A stretch of 64,000 nt of DNA from Pantoea sp. alder81 (GCF_020179835.1 NZ_JAIUDA010000005.1:310001-374000); one strand, 5' to 3'; numbered from the stretch's first letter, positions 23,909 to 33,615 are shown. Numbers and translations: made by a program. The notes: generated by a model from the sequence alone, not told the origin.

Positions 23909-24712
23909 CTATACCAGAGCGGCGTTCAACACCTGCGCCGCTCGCTTTAACTGATCTGCCGGATTGCGTCCAATCAATACATACTGGTATCCACTGCGAT
24001 GCCACCACACCAGGTTCATACCGTGGCGCTTCTCCTGCGCCAATGCGCTCTGCTGAGCATGATCTTCCCGCGAAATACACAGTGCCATCGGACCATAACT
24101 GCTGTGATTCCAGGCGATTTGTGTGATTAGCGAATCGTCATAGCGCAGCATACGCACGCTTTTCAAACTCGCTTCAGGTAGCGTCAATTGCTCTGCCGTC
24201 AGGCGCAGATCGAGGTCGCGCGCCGTGCGTTGTAATGAACGCGCTAACACCTGTGGGGAGCTGTCGACATCCGCCAGGGTCTCAGGACTGTAGAGCGACA
24301 TGTATTGTGCTTCCAGCTCACGAATACGCTCACTTTCGCCCTGTTCGGCTTTTGCGACGGGCCTGGCCCAAAAACCTATCCCGCTGCCCACCAGCAGAAA
24401 ACTCACTGAGGCAGCGATCAATGCACGACGGCTAACCTGTGCAGCAGCTTTTATCGGCGCGGGCGGCGTGTTTTCGAGCAGATACGACAGCCGTGACTCC
24501 ATACGTTCCAGCGGTGCGTCATCCAACATTGGCGCGAACGCATCTGCAAAGGGTTGGTTACTTTTCATAAGCTCAGCTGTCCGTGCTGACAGGGTTTCAC
24601 TGCGCTTTAATTCGGTTTCAAACGCCTGCGCATCCTCCACGCGCATTTCGCCATCCAGCCAGGCAACGATAGCTTCATCGGCATAGGGCGAGGTAAATCG
24701 TGGTGCATTCAC
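23909..24712 (-). CDS. Transmembrane anti-sigma factor
   Basis: A 267-residue protein: cytoplasmic N-terminal domain (about 1-95) with the DEAIVAWLDGEM opening and EALPEFEAELKRSETLSARTAEL-like helix typical of anti-sigma factors, one transmembrane helix (about 97-116, ALIAASVSFLLVGSGIGFWA), and a periplasmic domain of about 150 residues. No HxxxCxxC zinc motif, so it is not a ZAS-type sensor. Its start overlaps the sigma gene stop by four bases (ATGA), making translational coupling likely. The periplasmic domain presumably senses the envelope signal. Confidence 0.83.
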   Translation of the reverse strand: MNAPRFTSPYADEAIVAWLDGEMRVEDAQAFETELKRSETLSARTAELMKSNQPFADAFAPMLDDAPLERMESRLSYLLENTPPAPIKAAAQVSRRALIAASVSFLLVGSGIGFWARPVAKAEQGESERIRELEAQYMSLYSPETLADVDSSPQVLARSLQRTARDLDLRLTAEQLTLPEASLKSVRMLRYDDSLITQIAWNHSSYGPMALCISREDHAQQSALAQEKRHGMNLVWWHRSGYQYVLIGRNPADQLKRAAQVLNAALV

Positions 24713-25242
24713 AAGCGTTTCTCCTGTACCGCAGGCCGCGCTGTCACTGCGCTGGCTAAAGTGGTGCGTGCCGCAGCGAGGCGGCTCATGATGGTTCCAA
24801 TCGGTACGGCCAGCGTGTCGGCGGCTTCCTGATAGGTGAAGCCCTCGACATATACTAAAAATACCGCGTTGCGCTGCGCCTCTGGCAACTGCCCGACACG
24901 CTGCATCACTTTGGCGTACTGCATGCGCTGTTCATTGTGTTGCTGATGATCGGGAGCGAGCAATTCATCACTCTCCACGAATCCCTGCCCCATGCGGACT
25001 CGCTGCGCGCGCAGTTCGTTAATCCACACCGAGTGCAGCACGGTAAACAGCCAGCGATCGATGCGAGTGCCTGGCGTGTATTGGGCGCTGCGTTCCAGCG
25101 CCCGCACACAGGTGGATTGCACCAGTTCTTCGGCCACATCTTTGTTGCGCGATAACACCATCGCATAACGCCACATACGCGTCAGATGTGCCGCCAGATG
25201 TTGACGGACTTCAGTGCTGGTGATATTTACGTCCTCCGTCAA
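24709..25242 (-). CDS. ECF-type RNA polymerase sigma factor
   Basis: A 177-residue sigma-70 family ECF factor. Region 2 is at about 20-85 (WRYAMVLSRNKDVAEELVQSTCVRALER, RIDRWLFTVLHSVWINELR) and region 4 at about 120-168 (LPEAQRNAVFLVYVEGFTYQEAADTLAVPIGTIMSRLAAAR). There is no region 3, as expected. It sits third in an operon after cytochrome b561 and a TPR protein and before its anti-sigma factor. The pair probably controls this operon itself. I could not identify a convincing ECF promoter by eye. Confidence 0.92.
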   Translation of the reverse strand: MTEDVNITSTEVRQHLAAHLTRMWRYAMVLSRNKDVAEELVQSTCVRALERSAQYTPGTRIDRWLFTVLHSVWINELRAQRVRMGQGFVESDELLAPDHQQHNEQRMQYAKVMQRVGQLPEAQRNAVFLVYVEGFTYQEAADTLAVPIGTIMSRLAAARTTLASAVTARPAVQEKRL

Positions 25243-25251
25243 CCGGGCTCA

Positions 25252-25791
25252 TCAGGACTCCGGATGACCATTAATGGCCGCGTGTAAATCCTGATACTCT
25301 TCACAATTCACACCGCACAGCGATTTGATAATAGTGAGCTGCTCTTTAGCCAGATCGGGACGGCCTTTGATCATCCAGGCTTCACCTAAATATTCACGCA
25401 CTTTGGCATATTTGGGGTCCAGCGCGATCGATTTCTGATAGTAACTCATCCCTTCATCGGTGCGGCCCAGTTTACGTGTGGCGTAACCGCGATAGTTCCA
25501 TGCCTCTTTGGTGTTCTGATTGTGCAGCGTGTCCAGTAACGTCAGCGCAGCCTGGTACTCGCCCTTTTTCGCCAGGTGGTAGGCGTAATTGGTTTTGTCC
25601 TCGTCGCTCAGCATGCTGGTTTTTTCCGACATGCAGGATTTAGTCTTGCTGTCATAAACCTGCCCTTTCGGACAGTCCGGGGTTTTCTTGTCGCTGTCGT
25701 CATCGCCCATGGCGAATGCTACCGGTGCATGTAACGCCATCAGCAATACCGGCACGGCAAACCAGCGAACCTGATTCATCATTTTCATCAT
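25252..25791 (-). CDS. Exported TPR-repeat protein
   Basis: A 179-residue periplasmic protein. Signal peptide about 1-27 ending APVAFA. Residues 38-53 include CPKGQVYDSKTKSC, a short disulphide loop. TPR-like helices follow (TNYAYHLAKKGEYQAALTLLDTL, AWNYRGYATRKLGRTDEGMSYYQKSIALDP, YLGEAWMIKGRPDLA). CGVNCEEYQDLHAAI closes the protein with a second Cys pair. Its ATG follows the b561 stop codon with no gap. TPRs suggest a protein partner, perhaps the anti-sigma periplasmic domain; that is inference. Confidence 0.83.
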   Translation of the reverse strand: MMKMMNQVRWFAVPVLLMALHAPVAFAMGDDDSDKKTPDCPKGQVYDSKTKSCMSEKTSMLSDEDKTNYAYHLAKKGEYQAALTLLDTLHNQNTKEAWNYRGYATRKLGRTDEGMSYYQKSIALDPKYAKVREYLGEAWMIKGRPDLAKEQLTIIKSLCGVNCEEYQDLHAAINGHPES

Positions 25792-26388
25792 TCATTTATC
25801 CTCGCGGAGTGGCATCGAATCGCGCAACGGCAGCATACGGCGCAGCACGTTGTCACGCAGAACGTAGTGATGGAGTAACGCCGCCAGCGCATGCGCGCCT
25901 GCCAGGCTAATCAGCGCCCAGGCAACGTTATTGTGTAATCCCGCCAGCGTGTGACGCAGTGCGGTATCGACATGAATAAAGGTGGGAATATCGAACAGGC
26001 CAAAAAAGTTAAACGGCTCCTGCTGCGACCAGCGAAACAGAAAACCCAGTGCAACCTGAGTCAACAACAGCAGATACAACAAGCCATGAACGGCATGCGC
26101 GATGATTCGCATCGGCGTACTGCTCTCAGCGGGCGCCACGGCCAGGTGTGACTGACGTTGGCAATAAACACGCCACAACGGTCGCACAATCATGACTAAT
26201 GCCAGCAAAATGCCAAAAGAGATATGCCACGCCTGTAATCCCTTGCGCAGCGGTGTGCCCTTTTCGAGTTGTTCCCAAATATGCGCAGAGGCAAACAAAA
26301 AAATGACGCTAAACGCGGTGATCCAGTGCAGCGTCATGCTGAATGCGTCATAGCGTTGACGTGAAGTTTGGCGGGTCGGAGCGGACAT
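25792..26388 (-). CDS. Cytochrome b561 family protein
   Basis: A 198-residue di-heme membrane protein with four hydrophobic helices. Candidate heme ligands are the histidines in MTLHWITAFS, AWHISFG, AHAVHGLLYLL and GLHNNVAWALISLAGAHALAALLHH. Enterobacterial b561 (CybB) oxidises ubiquinol and can reduce superoxide. It is the first gene of the b561-TPR-ECF sigma-anti-sigma operon, linking the sigma factor to a redox theme. ATG 26388 has GGGAA upstream. Divergent from the MacA-like gene. Confidence 0.88.
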   Translation of the reverse strand: MSAPTRQTSRQRYDAFSMTLHWITAFSVIFLFASAHIWEQLEKGTPLRKGLQAWHISFGILLALVMIVRPLWRVYCQRQSHLAVAPAESSTPMRIIAHAVHGLLYLLLLTQVALGFLFRWSQQEPFNFFGLFDIPTFIHVDTALRHTLAGLHNNVAWALISLAGAHALAALLHHYVLRDNVLRRMLPLRDSMPLREDK

Positions 26389-26560
26389 AGCATTTCCCAA
26401 AGCGTGAGTGGTTTAGGGGTAAACAACTCAACGACGATTTCTATTCGGAAAATTTTCATTTTTTTCTCAACGCGCCCGATTTAATGCAAAAATCCTGACG
26501 AATTTTCTCCTGTTTGTTGCATTTAGTGATTACTATTCTCGCTTCATTAAAGGGATGCTT

Positions 26561-27736
26561 ATGTTGAATACCTCTAAAAAGCGGCTTTTCGTCGCAATCG
26601 TTATTTTGGCGATCTTTATTCTGGTCTGGGCCTACAGCAGCACACGACCAAAACCGAATCCACTGGTCACTGCCGTTGTGCGTCAAGGCAACATTGAAAA
26701 CGTCATCGCTGCAACCGGCAAGATGGACGCTATCGAGCGCGTCAACGTCGGTGCGCAGGTGTCGGGTCAGGTGAAAAAGCTCTATATCAAGGCCGGTGAT
26801 AACGTCAGTAAGGGCGAACTGATCGCTGAAATTGACGATCAGCCACAGCGCAGTGATTTACGTAATGCGCAGGCCGCGTTGAGCGTTGCGCAAGCCGATC
26901 TGGAGACACGCGAAGCGACGTTGGTCCGGCAGGATGCGCAGTTCAAACGTCTGCAGCAAATGATTAAAGCCAATTTGGTCTCGCGTCAGGATTTTGATGA
27001 AGCGGCTGAGGCGTGGAGCACCGCGCGGGCAGAGTTAACGGCACAAAAAGCGCGCGTGATTCAGGCGCAGATTGAGGTGGACAAGAAACAGCTCGATCTC
27101 AGCTATACCCGCATCATGGCGCCGATGGATGGCACGGTGATCGCCATCGTCACCAAACAGGGCCAGACGGTTAACGCCGCGCAAAGTGCGCCGACCATAG
27201 CTAAGTTAGCCCAGCTCGGCACTATGACCATTAAAGTGCAGATTTCCGAAGCGGATATCACCAATATTCAACCCGGTCAGCAGGCGTGGTTCACCACCTT
27301 TGCCAATCCCGATAAACGCTACAACGCCACGTTGCGCAGCATTGAACTGGCACCGGAATCGGTGATGAAAGATGATGCCCTAATGGGCAACAGCGAGAGC
27401 ACCCCTTCCAGCAGCACCAACGCCGCGATTTATTATAATGCCCTGCTGGATGTTCCCAACCCGGATAATGTCCTGCGCATCTCCATGACCGCGCAGGTGA
27501 ACTTACTGCGCGACACGGCAAAAGATGCCCTGCTGATTCCGGTACAAGCAACGAAAAAGGATCCCGAAGGTAAAACCTATGTGGAAGTGGCTGATAAGCA
27601 GAATCAGCCTGAGAAACGCATTATCACCACTGGGATCTCAGACAGCGTCGATATTCAGGTACTCAGCGGTTTACAAGCCGGTGAAAAAGTGATTCTCGCG
27701 ACCCAGGCTGTTGGCGCGGACAAGGTGGTGATGTGA
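26561..27736 (+). CDS. MacA-type periplasmic adaptor of a tripartite efflux pump
   Basis: A 391-residue membrane-fusion protein: N-terminal anchor helix (about 10-25), lipoyl half-domains (VGAQVSGQVKKLYIKAGDNVSKGELIAEID and LSYTRIMAPMDGTVIAIVTKQGQTV), a coiled coil between them (about 95-170, heptad-rich AQAALSVAQADLETREATL...), and beta-barrel and membrane-proximal domains. It matches MacA in order and motifs but is divergent enough that orthology is not certain. ATG 26561 has AGGG six bases upstream. Overlaps the MacB gene by four bases. Outer-membrane partner (TolC) is not encoded here. Confidence 0.88.
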   Translation: MLNTSKKRLFVAIVILAIFILVWAYSSTRPKPNPLVTAVVRQGNIENVIAATGKMDAIERVNVGAQVSGQVKKLYIKAGDNVSKGELIAEIDDQPQRSDLRNAQAALSVAQADLETREATLVRQDAQFKRLQQMIKANLVSRQDFDEAAEAWSTARAELTAQKARVIQAQIEVDKKQLDLSYTRIMAPMDGTVIAIVTKQGQTVNAAQSAPTIAKLAQLGTMTIKVQISEADITNIQPGQQAWFTTFANPDKRYNATLRSIELAPESVMKDDALMGNSESTPSSSTNAAIYYNALLDVPNPDNVLRISMTAQVNLLRDTAKDALLIPVQATKKDPEGKTYVEVADKQNQPEKRIITTGISDSVDIQVLSGLQAGEKVILATQAVGADKVVM

Positions 27737-29667
27737 GCCTGATCGAACTGAAAAACATTCAGCGCAGCTATGTTAACGGTTCAGAATCTCTGCATGTGCT
27801 GAAAGACATTAATTTGCAGATTGCCAGTGGCGAGATGGTGGCGATCATTGGCCCTTCCGGATCGGGCAAATCCACACTGCTGAATATTCTCGGCTGCCTG
27901 GATGCCGCCGACAGCGGTCACTATTTTATTGCCGGGCAGAATACCGCTTCACTTTCACCGGATGCGCTGGCGAAAGTCCGTCGCGAACATATTGGCTTTA
28001 TTTTTCAGCGCTACCACTTGATGCCGGACCTCACCGCATTAAGCAACGTCGAGATTCCGGCAATTTATGCCAATTTCCAGGGACAGTCGCGCCGGGAACG
28101 GGCCGCTCAATTGCTGGAGCGATTGGGACTGAAAGGCCGTGAACACCATAAACCGGGCGAACTCTCTGGCGGCCAGCAGCAGCGTGTGAGTATTGCGCGT
28201 GCACTGATCAATGGCGCTGAAATTATTCTTGCCGATGAACCCACGGGCGCGCTGGATTCCCATTCGGGCGAAGAAGTGTTACGCATCCTTCATGATTTAA
28301 ATCGGGAAGGCCACACGGTGATTATCGTGACGCACGATATGAAAGTGGCGCAGCACGCTGACCGTATTATCGAAATCCAGGACGGCGAAATTTTTGCCGA
28401 CAGTGGGCCAAAAACGGATGAAACGCGAGCGCGCTATCAGCCAATGGCTCGCAAAAGCCAGAGCAAGCTACGTGGATTTGTTGATCGCCTGCGCGAATCA
28501 ATGCGTATGGCGCTGAATGCCATGAACACCCACCGCTTGCGTACCGCACTGACCATGACCGGCATAATTTTTGGTATCGCCGCCGTAGTGACCGTGGTGG
28601 CGCTCGGGCAAGGCGCACGAGAAAAAACGCTGGAGAGCATCTCCGGGCTGGGTACCAATGTCGTCTCGATTTACGCTGGCAGTGATTTTGCCGAGGATGA
28701 CGCGCACCCGATTCTGACACTGGTGATGGCCGATGCTGATGTGATTGCTCGTCAGCAGTTTGTCGACAAAGTCAGCCCTGAATTGCTATCAACCCAGCCG
28801 ATCCGCTATCTCTCCAACTCCTCGAAAGCGTCGGTTTCCGGTGTGGGTAAAGATTACTTCGAGATCCAGGGTATCAAACTCACCGAAGGCAGTAACTTCA
28901 GTGATGAACGCCATGCCCGGCAAGAGATCATCATCGATACCAACACGCGTAATAAGTTGTTCGCCGCTCATGAAAATCCCATCGGCAAAATGATCGTTTT
29001 AGGTTCAGTGCCGGTGCGTGTGATTGGTGTAGCGCATGAAGATAACGGCATTTCGCCCAATCGCCTGAGCGTGTGGCTGCCGTGGAGCACCATGATGTAC
29101 CGCATCAGTGGGCAAACGGCCCTGACCAGTATCAGCGTCAAGCTTAAAGATGATGTGGTTAGCGGTCCGGCGGTGGAATCGCTGACGCAGTTACTGACTG
29201 CGCGTCACGGCACCAAAGACTTCCTGATGTTTAACCGCGATAAATACCGCAAGGCGATTGAGGGAGCTGCCGCCACCTTGACCCTGTTGATTTTGATGGT
29301 GGCGTCGATTGCCTTGATGATTGGCAGTATCGGCGTGATGAATATCATGCTGGTGTCGGTGACTGAACGAACGCATGAGATTGGCGTGCGCATGGCCGTG
29401 GGGGCGCGACGCGGCGATATCATGCAGCAGTTTATGATCGAAGCCGTGCTGGTGTGTCTGGTAGGCGGCTCGCTTGGCGTGGCGCTTTCATTGGTGATCG
29501 GTCCGCTGATTAGCCTGATGGCGGGCGGTGTGTTGACCGCCATCTACTCGTGGGAGTCGGCGGGTGCGGCCTTTGCCTGCTCCACCATCATCGGCATGAT
29601 TTTTGGCTATCTGCCCGCGCGCAAAGCTGCACGTATGGATCCGGTCGCCGCGCTGGCGAGTGAGTAA
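27733..29667 (+). CDS. MacB-type ABC transporter (ATPase-permease)
   Basis: A 644-residue fusion of ABC ATPase and permease. ATPase in residues 1-230: Walker [10 protein letters not shown], signature LSGGQQQR, Walker [13 protein letters not shown]. Then a transmembrane helix (about 265-290, [21 protein letters not shown]), a large periplasmic domain to about 515, and three C-terminal helices (FtsX-like; [29 protein letters not shown]). This is the mechanotransmission MacB type that drives export of macrolides, peptides or lipids with MacA and TolC. Starts at GTG 27733 inside the macA stop. Substrate unknown. Confidence 0.92.
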   Translation: MSLIELKNIQRSYVNGSESLHVLKDINLQIASGEMVAIIGPSGSGKSTLLNILGCLDAADSGHYFIAGQNTASLSPDALAKVRREHIGFIFQRYHLMPDLTALSNVEIPAIYANFQGQSRRERAAQLLERLGLKGREHHKPGELSGGQQQRVSIARALINGAEIILADEPTGALDSHSGEEVLRILHDLNREGHTVIIVTHDMKVAQHADRIIEIQDGEIFADSGPKTDETRARYQPMARKSQSKLRGFVDRLRESMRMALNAMNTHRLRTALTMTGIIFGIAAVVTVVALGQGAREKTLESISGLGTNVVSIYAGSDFAEDDAHPILTLVMADADVIARQQFVDKVSPELLSTQPIRYLSNSSKASVSGVGKDYFEIQGIKLTEGSNFSDERHARQEIIIDTNTRNKLFAAHENPIGKMIVLGSVPVRVIGVAHEDNGISPNRLSVWLPWSTMMYRISGQTALTSISVKLKDDVVSGPAVESLTQLLTARHGTKDFLMFNRDKYRKAIEGAAATLTLLILMVASIALMIGSIGVMNIMLVSVTERTHEIGVRMAVGARRGDIMQQFMIEAVLVCLVGGSLGVALSLVIGPLISLMAGGVLTAIYSWESAGAAFACSTIIGMIFGYLPARKAARMDPVAALASE

Positions 29668-29681
29668 ATTAGTCTTCAAAT

Positions 29682-29706
29682 GGTGCGCATCGCTGCGCAC
29701 CGATTT
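29682..29706 (+). terminator. Terminator after the MacB gene
   Basis: GGTGCGCA (29682-29689) pairs with TGCGCACC (29694-29701) around TCGC, followed by GATTTT. Confidence 0.7.
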
Positions 29707-29744
29707 TCACGTCATGTTGGGGTTTATAGCGATTACTATAAAGG

Positions 29745-30572
29745 TCAGATCAGCATCGGCAAGGTCGCACTGGCCGTTTGCTGACTGGCGGTGGCGTAAT
29801 GCGCATCATGCGTCATCAGCTCCCCCATTAACGCCTCCACCAGCAACATCGCCCCAACCTTACCACTGAGCGTTCCGGCATTAAGCGGACCTTCCGGTCG
29901 CGCCGCCACCAGCAGCATATCCGCCAGATTGCCCATCGGACTGCGCAGCGTGTTGCTTAACATCAACACGCGTGCCTGCCGTTTTTTTGCCACGTTTACC
30001 ACATGCATCAGGTCTTTGGTGGAACCGGAAGCGGAGATCGCGATCACCAAATCACCCTCACCCAGGGTCGAAGCATTCATGGCCGCGCGATGCATATCGC
30101 CAAACAGTTGCGCGGATTTACCCAGCCGCAGCAGGCGATAATGCAAATATTCACCGGTTATCGCGCTGGCAGCCACGCCATAGATTTGGATAGATCGAGC
30201 CTGATGCAGTGCCGCGCCCGCCTGCTGTAAAACATCCCGATCAATAAATTTTCCGGTGTCACGCAGCGCCTGCACCGACTCTTCCACCAGCGCATCAACC
30301 GGATCACCACTCGCCGCCTGTGCTGGCTGACTCTTCTGCACATCCATCGCCAGCGCCATCTTAAATTCGGTATAGCCTTTGCAGCTCAGGTTACGGCATA
30401 AGCGCGTCACACTGGCTTCACTGGTGTCCGTTTCTTTCGCCAACTCGGTAATGGTGAGATACAGCACTCGCTGCGGTTCGGTCAGGATGAAGTCGCCCAG
30501 CTTTTGCAGCGCGGGACTGTAGCCCGGCAAGCCCTGCTTCAGATGCAGCAAAATATTTCCATTGTCCGTCAT
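29745..30572 (-). CDS. RpiR/MurR-family transcriptional regulator
   Basis: A 275-residue regulator: N-terminal HTH_6 (about 1-77; FILTEPQRVLYLTITELAKETDTSEASVTRLCRNLSCKGYTEFKMAL) and a C-terminal SIS sugar-phosphate-binding domain (about 105-235; IQIYGVAASAITGEYLHYRLLRLG, LVIAISASGSTKDLMHVVNVAKKR). RpiR proteins sense phosphosugars. Divergent from the PTS-nanE operon, so the effector is probably an N-acetylated hexosamine phosphate such as ManNAc-6-P or a relative. It probably binds the inverted GTGGTA repeats between the genes. Confidence 0.9.
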   Translation of the reverse strand: MTDNGNILLHLKQGLPGYSPALQKLGDFILTEPQRVLYLTITELAKETDTSEASVTRLCRNLSCKGYTEFKMALAMDVQKSQPAQAASGDPVDALVEESVQALRDTGKFIDRDVLQQAGAALHQARSIQIYGVAASAITGEYLHYRLLRLGKSAQLFGDMHRAAMNASTLGEGDLVIAISASGSTKDLMHVVNVAKKRQARVLMLSNTLRSPMGNLADMLLVAARPEGPLNAGTLSGKVGAMLLVEALMGELMTHDAHYATASQQTASATLPMLI

Positions 30573-30648
30573 GACACCTCTCCATTAGCCAAAATTGATG
30601 GCGCTTAGTGTGCGTAAAGGCCTGGGTTTGTGCCAGCAGAATTGATTA

Positions 30649-30668
30649 TAAGTGAAAGCTATCACACA
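30649..30668. promoter_or_regulatory. CRP-cAMP site upstream of the PTS-nanE operon
   Basis: AGTGA-AAGCTA-TCACA (30651-30666) matches nine of the ten conserved CRP half-site bases with the correct 6-base spacer. It lies about 80 bases before the PTS start codon, suitable for class I activation under low glucose. Confidence 0.65.
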
Positions 30669-30669
30669 A

Positions 30670-30721
30670 GTGGTAGTAATTTTCATCCAATGCAGTAAAT
30701 TGTGATAATAATTTTTACCAC
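30670..30721. promoter_or_regulatory. Inverted GTGGTA repeats, candidate RpiR operator
   Basis: GTGGTAGTAATT begins at 30670 and its inverted counterpart, reading GTGGTAAAAATT on the minus strand, ends at 30721. The two half-sites share ten of twelve bases and flank the likely PTS promoter, which suits repression by a dimeric or tetrameric RpiR protein. Confidence 0.45.
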
Positions 30722-30746
30722 AACAACGCTTCGGGGATGAAAATTT

Positions 30747-32303
30747 ATGTCAATGTTCAGTGGGGCCTCTTCAGGAGGCTGGTTTGAAAAAGCGCAGCGT
30801 TTCGGAAAATCCTTTATGTTGCCGATCGCGGTATTGCCTGCCGCTGGCTTGCTGTTGGGCATTGGCGGCGCGTTGTCCAATCCCAACACCGTTAAGGCCT
30901 ATCCGTTTCTGGATATCGCCTGGCTACAAGGTGTGTTCACCATCATGGCCAGCGCAGGTTCGGTAGTCTTCGCCAACCTTGCGGTGCTGTTTGCGGTGGG
31001 CGTGGCGGTAGGACTGGCTAAAAGCGACAAGGGCACGGCTGGCCTGGCATCTCTGCTCGCCTATCTGGTGATGAATGCCACCATCAATGCACTCTTGACG
31101 CTGAGCGGCGTGCTGGCCAGCAGCAATCTGAGCGCCGTGGGTCAAGGTATGGCGCTAGGCATTCAAACGCTGGAAACCGGCGTGTTCGGTGGTGTGGTGA
31201 TTGGGCTGGTCACCGCGTTGCTGCACAATCGCTATAACAAAATTGCCCTACCACAATTTCTCGGCTTCTTCGGTGGCTCGCGTTTCGTCCCGATTATTAG
31301 CTCGTTCGTGGCGATTATCGTTGGCGCGGCAATGACCATCGTCTGGCCGCACTTCCAGAAACTGATTTTTGGCATGGGCGGGTTAGTCGACGCCACAGGC
31401 TACTTTGGCACCTTCATTTACGGCTTCGTATTGCGCATGCTCGGCCCCTTCGGTCTGCATCACATCTTCTACCTGCCGTTCTGGACCACCGCATTAGGCG
31501 GCAGTGAGATGGTGAATGGGCATCTGGTTGAAGGCACTCAGCGCATCTTCTTTGCTCAGTTGGCCGATCCCAACACCCAGCAGTTTTACCTCGGTACCGC
31601 GCGTTTTATGTCGGGCCGTTTCATCACCATGATGTTTGGATTAATCGGTGCCTGCCTCGCGATGTATCACACCGCCAAACCCGAGAACCGCAAACGTGTG
31701 GCGGGTTTGTTGTTATCCGCCGCCCTTACCTCATTCCTGACCGGGATCACCGAACCGATTGAGTTCTCGTTCCTGTTTGTGGCACCGGTGTTGTATGTGA
31801 TCCACGCGCTGTTCGATGGCCTGGCCTTTATGATCGCCCACATTTTACACATCACTATTGGGCAAACCTTCTCCGGCGGCTTGATCGATTTCATTCTGTT
31901 TGGTGTTTTGCAGGGCGAAGCGAAAACGCATTGGATGTATGTGCCGTTGGTCGGTGTGCCATGGTTCCTGCTCTATTATTTCACCTTCCGCTTGCTGATT
32001 ACTCGTTTCAATTTTAAAACGCCGGGCCGTGAAGATATCAGCATCGATACACTGCCGATTGCCGCAGGCGAACGCCCTTTGCAGGTGATTGAAGCGCTGG
32101 GTGGCAAAGACAATATTGCCGAACTCGACTGCTGCGCCACGCGTTTACGTATCACGTTGAACGACAGTTCTAAACTTAATGAAGCTGCATTGAAGGCCAC
32201 GGGCGCCCGCGCGGTGATCCAGCGCGGTAAAGGCGTGCAGGTGATCTACGGCCCGCACGTCACCATTATCAAAAATGAAGTTGAGGAGTTACTCGCGCTA
32301 TGA
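30747..32303 (+). CDS. PTS transporter EIICB (glucose/GlcNAc superfamily)
   Basis: A 518-residue fusion. EIIC occupies about 15-400, with [26 protein letters not shown], the [14 protein letters not shown] substrate loop and [25 protein letters not shown] is the C-terminal 80 residues; its phosphorylation-site cysteine is Cys463 in LDCCATRLR, where an extra Cys precedes the usual one. No EIIA domain is attached, so it must use a separate EIIA-Glc (Crr). With NanE directly downstream, the likely cargo is N-acetylmannosamine or a sugar that yields ManNAc-6-phosphate. Confidence 0.88.
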   Translation: MSMFSGASSGGWFEKAQRFGKSFMLPIAVLPAAGLLLGIGGALSNPNTVKAYPFLDIAWLQGVFTIMASAGSVVFANLAVLFAVGVAVGLAKSDKGTAGLASLLAYLVMNATINALLTLSGVLASSNLSAVGQGMALGIQTLETGVFGGVVIGLVTALLHNRYNKIALPQFLGFFGGSRFVPIISSFVAIIVGAAMTIVWPHFQKLIFGMGGLVDATGYFGTFIYGFVLRMLGPFGLHHIFYLPFWTTALGGSEMVNGHLVEGTQRIFFAQLADPNTQQFYLGTARFMSGRFITMMFGLIGACLAMYHTAKPENRKRVAGLLLSAALTSFLTGITEPIEFSFLFVAPVLYVIHALFDGLAFMIAHILHITIGQTFSGGLIDFILFGVLQGEAKTHWMYVPLVGVPWFLLYYFTFRLLITRFNFKTPGREDISIDTLPIAAGERPLQVIEALGGKDNIAELDCCATRLRITLNDSSKLNEAALKATGARAVIQRGKGVQVIYGPHVTIIKNEVEELLAL

Positions 32304-32989
32304 AAGCAAACATGCTGGATCAGATTCAGGGAAAACTGGTGGTGTCCTGTCAGGCACTGGAAGATGAACCCCTGCACAGCCCTTACATTATGTCGCGCAT
32401 GGCACTCGCCGCGATGCAAGGAGGCGCGGCGGCGATCCGCGCCAACAGTCTGGTCGATGTACAGCAGATTATGCAAACCGTGGATTTACCGATCATCGCT
32501 ATCATCAAACGCGATTATCCAGGCAGTGATGTATATATCACCGCCACGCTAAAAGAGGTGGATGAATTGATGGAGGCGAATCCGGCAATGATCGCGCTGG
32601 ATGCCACTCAGCATCAACGGCCTGGCGATCTGCAGTTACCTCAACTTGTGAAGGCAATACGTCAACGCTATCCGCAATTATTACTCATGGCAGATATCGC
32701 GACTGTCGATGAAGCGTTGCAGGCTGATGAACTGGGCTTCGACTGCGTGGGCACTACGCTGCATGGCTATACATCGGAAACGCGCGGAGCGTACCTGGCG
32801 GCAAATGATTTTCACTTCCTGCGTACAGTTTTAGCCTCAGTGAAGGCGCCGGTGATAGCAGAAGGCAATGTGGAAACACCCGAGATGGCAGCACAATGTT
32901 TAAAACTGGGCGCGCATGCGGTAGTCGTCGGTGGCGCGATTACCCGTCCTCAGCAAATAACGCAGCGTTTCGTCAGCGCAATTAGCTAA
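32300..32989 (+). CDS. nanE: N-acetylmannosamine-6-phosphate 2-epimerase
   Basis: A 229-residue TIM-barrel enzyme of the NanE family, which converts ManNAc-6-P to GlcNAc-6-P. Motifs: [38 protein letters not shown] at the N-terminus, [43 protein letters not shown] and [34 protein letters not shown]. Its ATG overlaps the PTS stop by four bases. No nanA, nanT or nanK is nearby, so this is not a standard sialic acid operon; the PTS would deliver the substrate already phosphorylated. Confidence 0.93.
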   Translation: MKANMLDQIQGKLVVSCQALEDEPLHSPYIMSRMALAAMQGGAAAIRANSLVDVQQIMQTVDLPIIAIIKRDYPGSDVYITATLKEVDELMEANPAMIALDATQHQRPGDLQLPQLVKAIRQRYPQLLLMADIATVDEALQADELGFDCVGTTLHGYTSETRGAYLAANDFHFLRTVLASVKAPVIAEGNVETPEMAAQCLKLGAHAVVVGGAITRPQQITQRFVSAIS

Positions 32990-33020
32990 AACGTTTTGCT
33001 CGAATAATAAAAACAGCAAA

Positions 33021-33044
33021 GCCGCCCGGAGGCGGCCTTAACGC
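33021..33044 (-). terminator. Terminator of DUF1471 copy 1
   Basis: GCCGCC (33021-33026) pairs with GGCGGC (33031-33036). Read on the minus strand the stem is followed by TTTGCTGTTTTT. The same element follows copy 2 at 36046, showing that the duplication included the 3' flank. Confidence 0.7.
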
Positions 33045-33061
33045 TGAAGCTGATTTCGAAC

Positions 33062-33277
33062 TTATTTGTACAGTTCTGCAGTCATGTGCACACGGTTATT
33101 GGTGTTTGCTTCAGTAATTTTGTACTGTGCGCCCTGCTGCTGAGCAACAGCGGCAACTTTCGCTTCTGCACCGTCCAGAGTTGAAGACTCGACAGAAATG
33201 CTCTGTGCAAAGCTTGCTGCAGACATCAGTGAAAGAGCGGCAGCAGCGGCGATGGTCAGTGTTTTAATGGTTTTCAT
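33062..33277 (-). CDS. DUF1471 (YdgH/BhsA/McbA) secreted peptide, copy 1
   Basis: A 71-residue exported protein. Signal peptide to about residue 24, cleaved after SAASFA; the mature part is a small DUF1471 domain (ISVESSTLDGAEAKVAAVAQQQGAQYKITEAN, VHMTAELYK). E. coli relatives (BhsA, McbA, YhcN) are stress-induced periplasmic or outer-membrane peptides affecting biofilm and permeability. ATG 33277 is preferred because AGGA lies eight bases upstream; the ATG six bases earlier is too close. Differs from copy 2 by one residue (Gln versus Glu in the AVAQ(Q/E)QG stretch). Confidence 0.87.
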   Translation of the reverse strand: MKTIKTLTIAAAAALSLMSAASFAQSISVESSTLDGAEAKVAAVAQQQGAQYKITEANTNNRVHMTAELYK

Positions 33278-33363
33278 GGTCATATTCCTTTGGGTTGTTT
33301 AAGAAGGCTGTGTGCCTTCGATGAAAATAATAATACCCTAAGTTACCATTAGCATATTAACTA

Positions 33364-33390
33364 TTAGTGCGGTCATGATGATCCGACTAA
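33364..33390. promoter_or_regulatory. Palindrome upstream of DUF1471 copy 1
   Basis: TTAGTGCGGT-N7-ATCCGACTAA, an imperfect version of the element found upstream of copies 2 and 3, about 87 bases from the start codon. A leader hairpin (GAAGGC 33303-33308 with GCCTTC 33314-33319) lies between it and the RBS. Apart from these the 33278-33615 gap holds no gene I can support. Confidence 0.5.
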
Positions 33391-33615
33391 TCATGACTCG
33401 GGTTACTGTTACACTAACCGCTATAATGATCATGATGTTATCCACATTTCAGGTGAAAAGACGACGCGTTAACCTGTGGATAAATCTCTGCACTCCGCCC
33501 ACCATGCCATCTAACCCGAAGTGGCTATTTTTCGTACGGTGTAAGCATATCGTCATAAACTTGGAGGCTTTGGCTTTTGGCTGCTGGATTGTTTTGGATT
33601 GTTGAGGGCGAGATG

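Noticed and set aside
26389..26560. A CGTC-containing element near 26430 as an autoregulatory ECF sigma promoter
   Set aside because: No convincing -35 with the typical AAC core lies at the right distance, so I do not claim it.
27733..29667. Naming the efflux pair macAB outright
   Set aside because: Motifs and order match, but divergence is enough that it could be a paralogous MacAB-type system, so I left the symbol empty.
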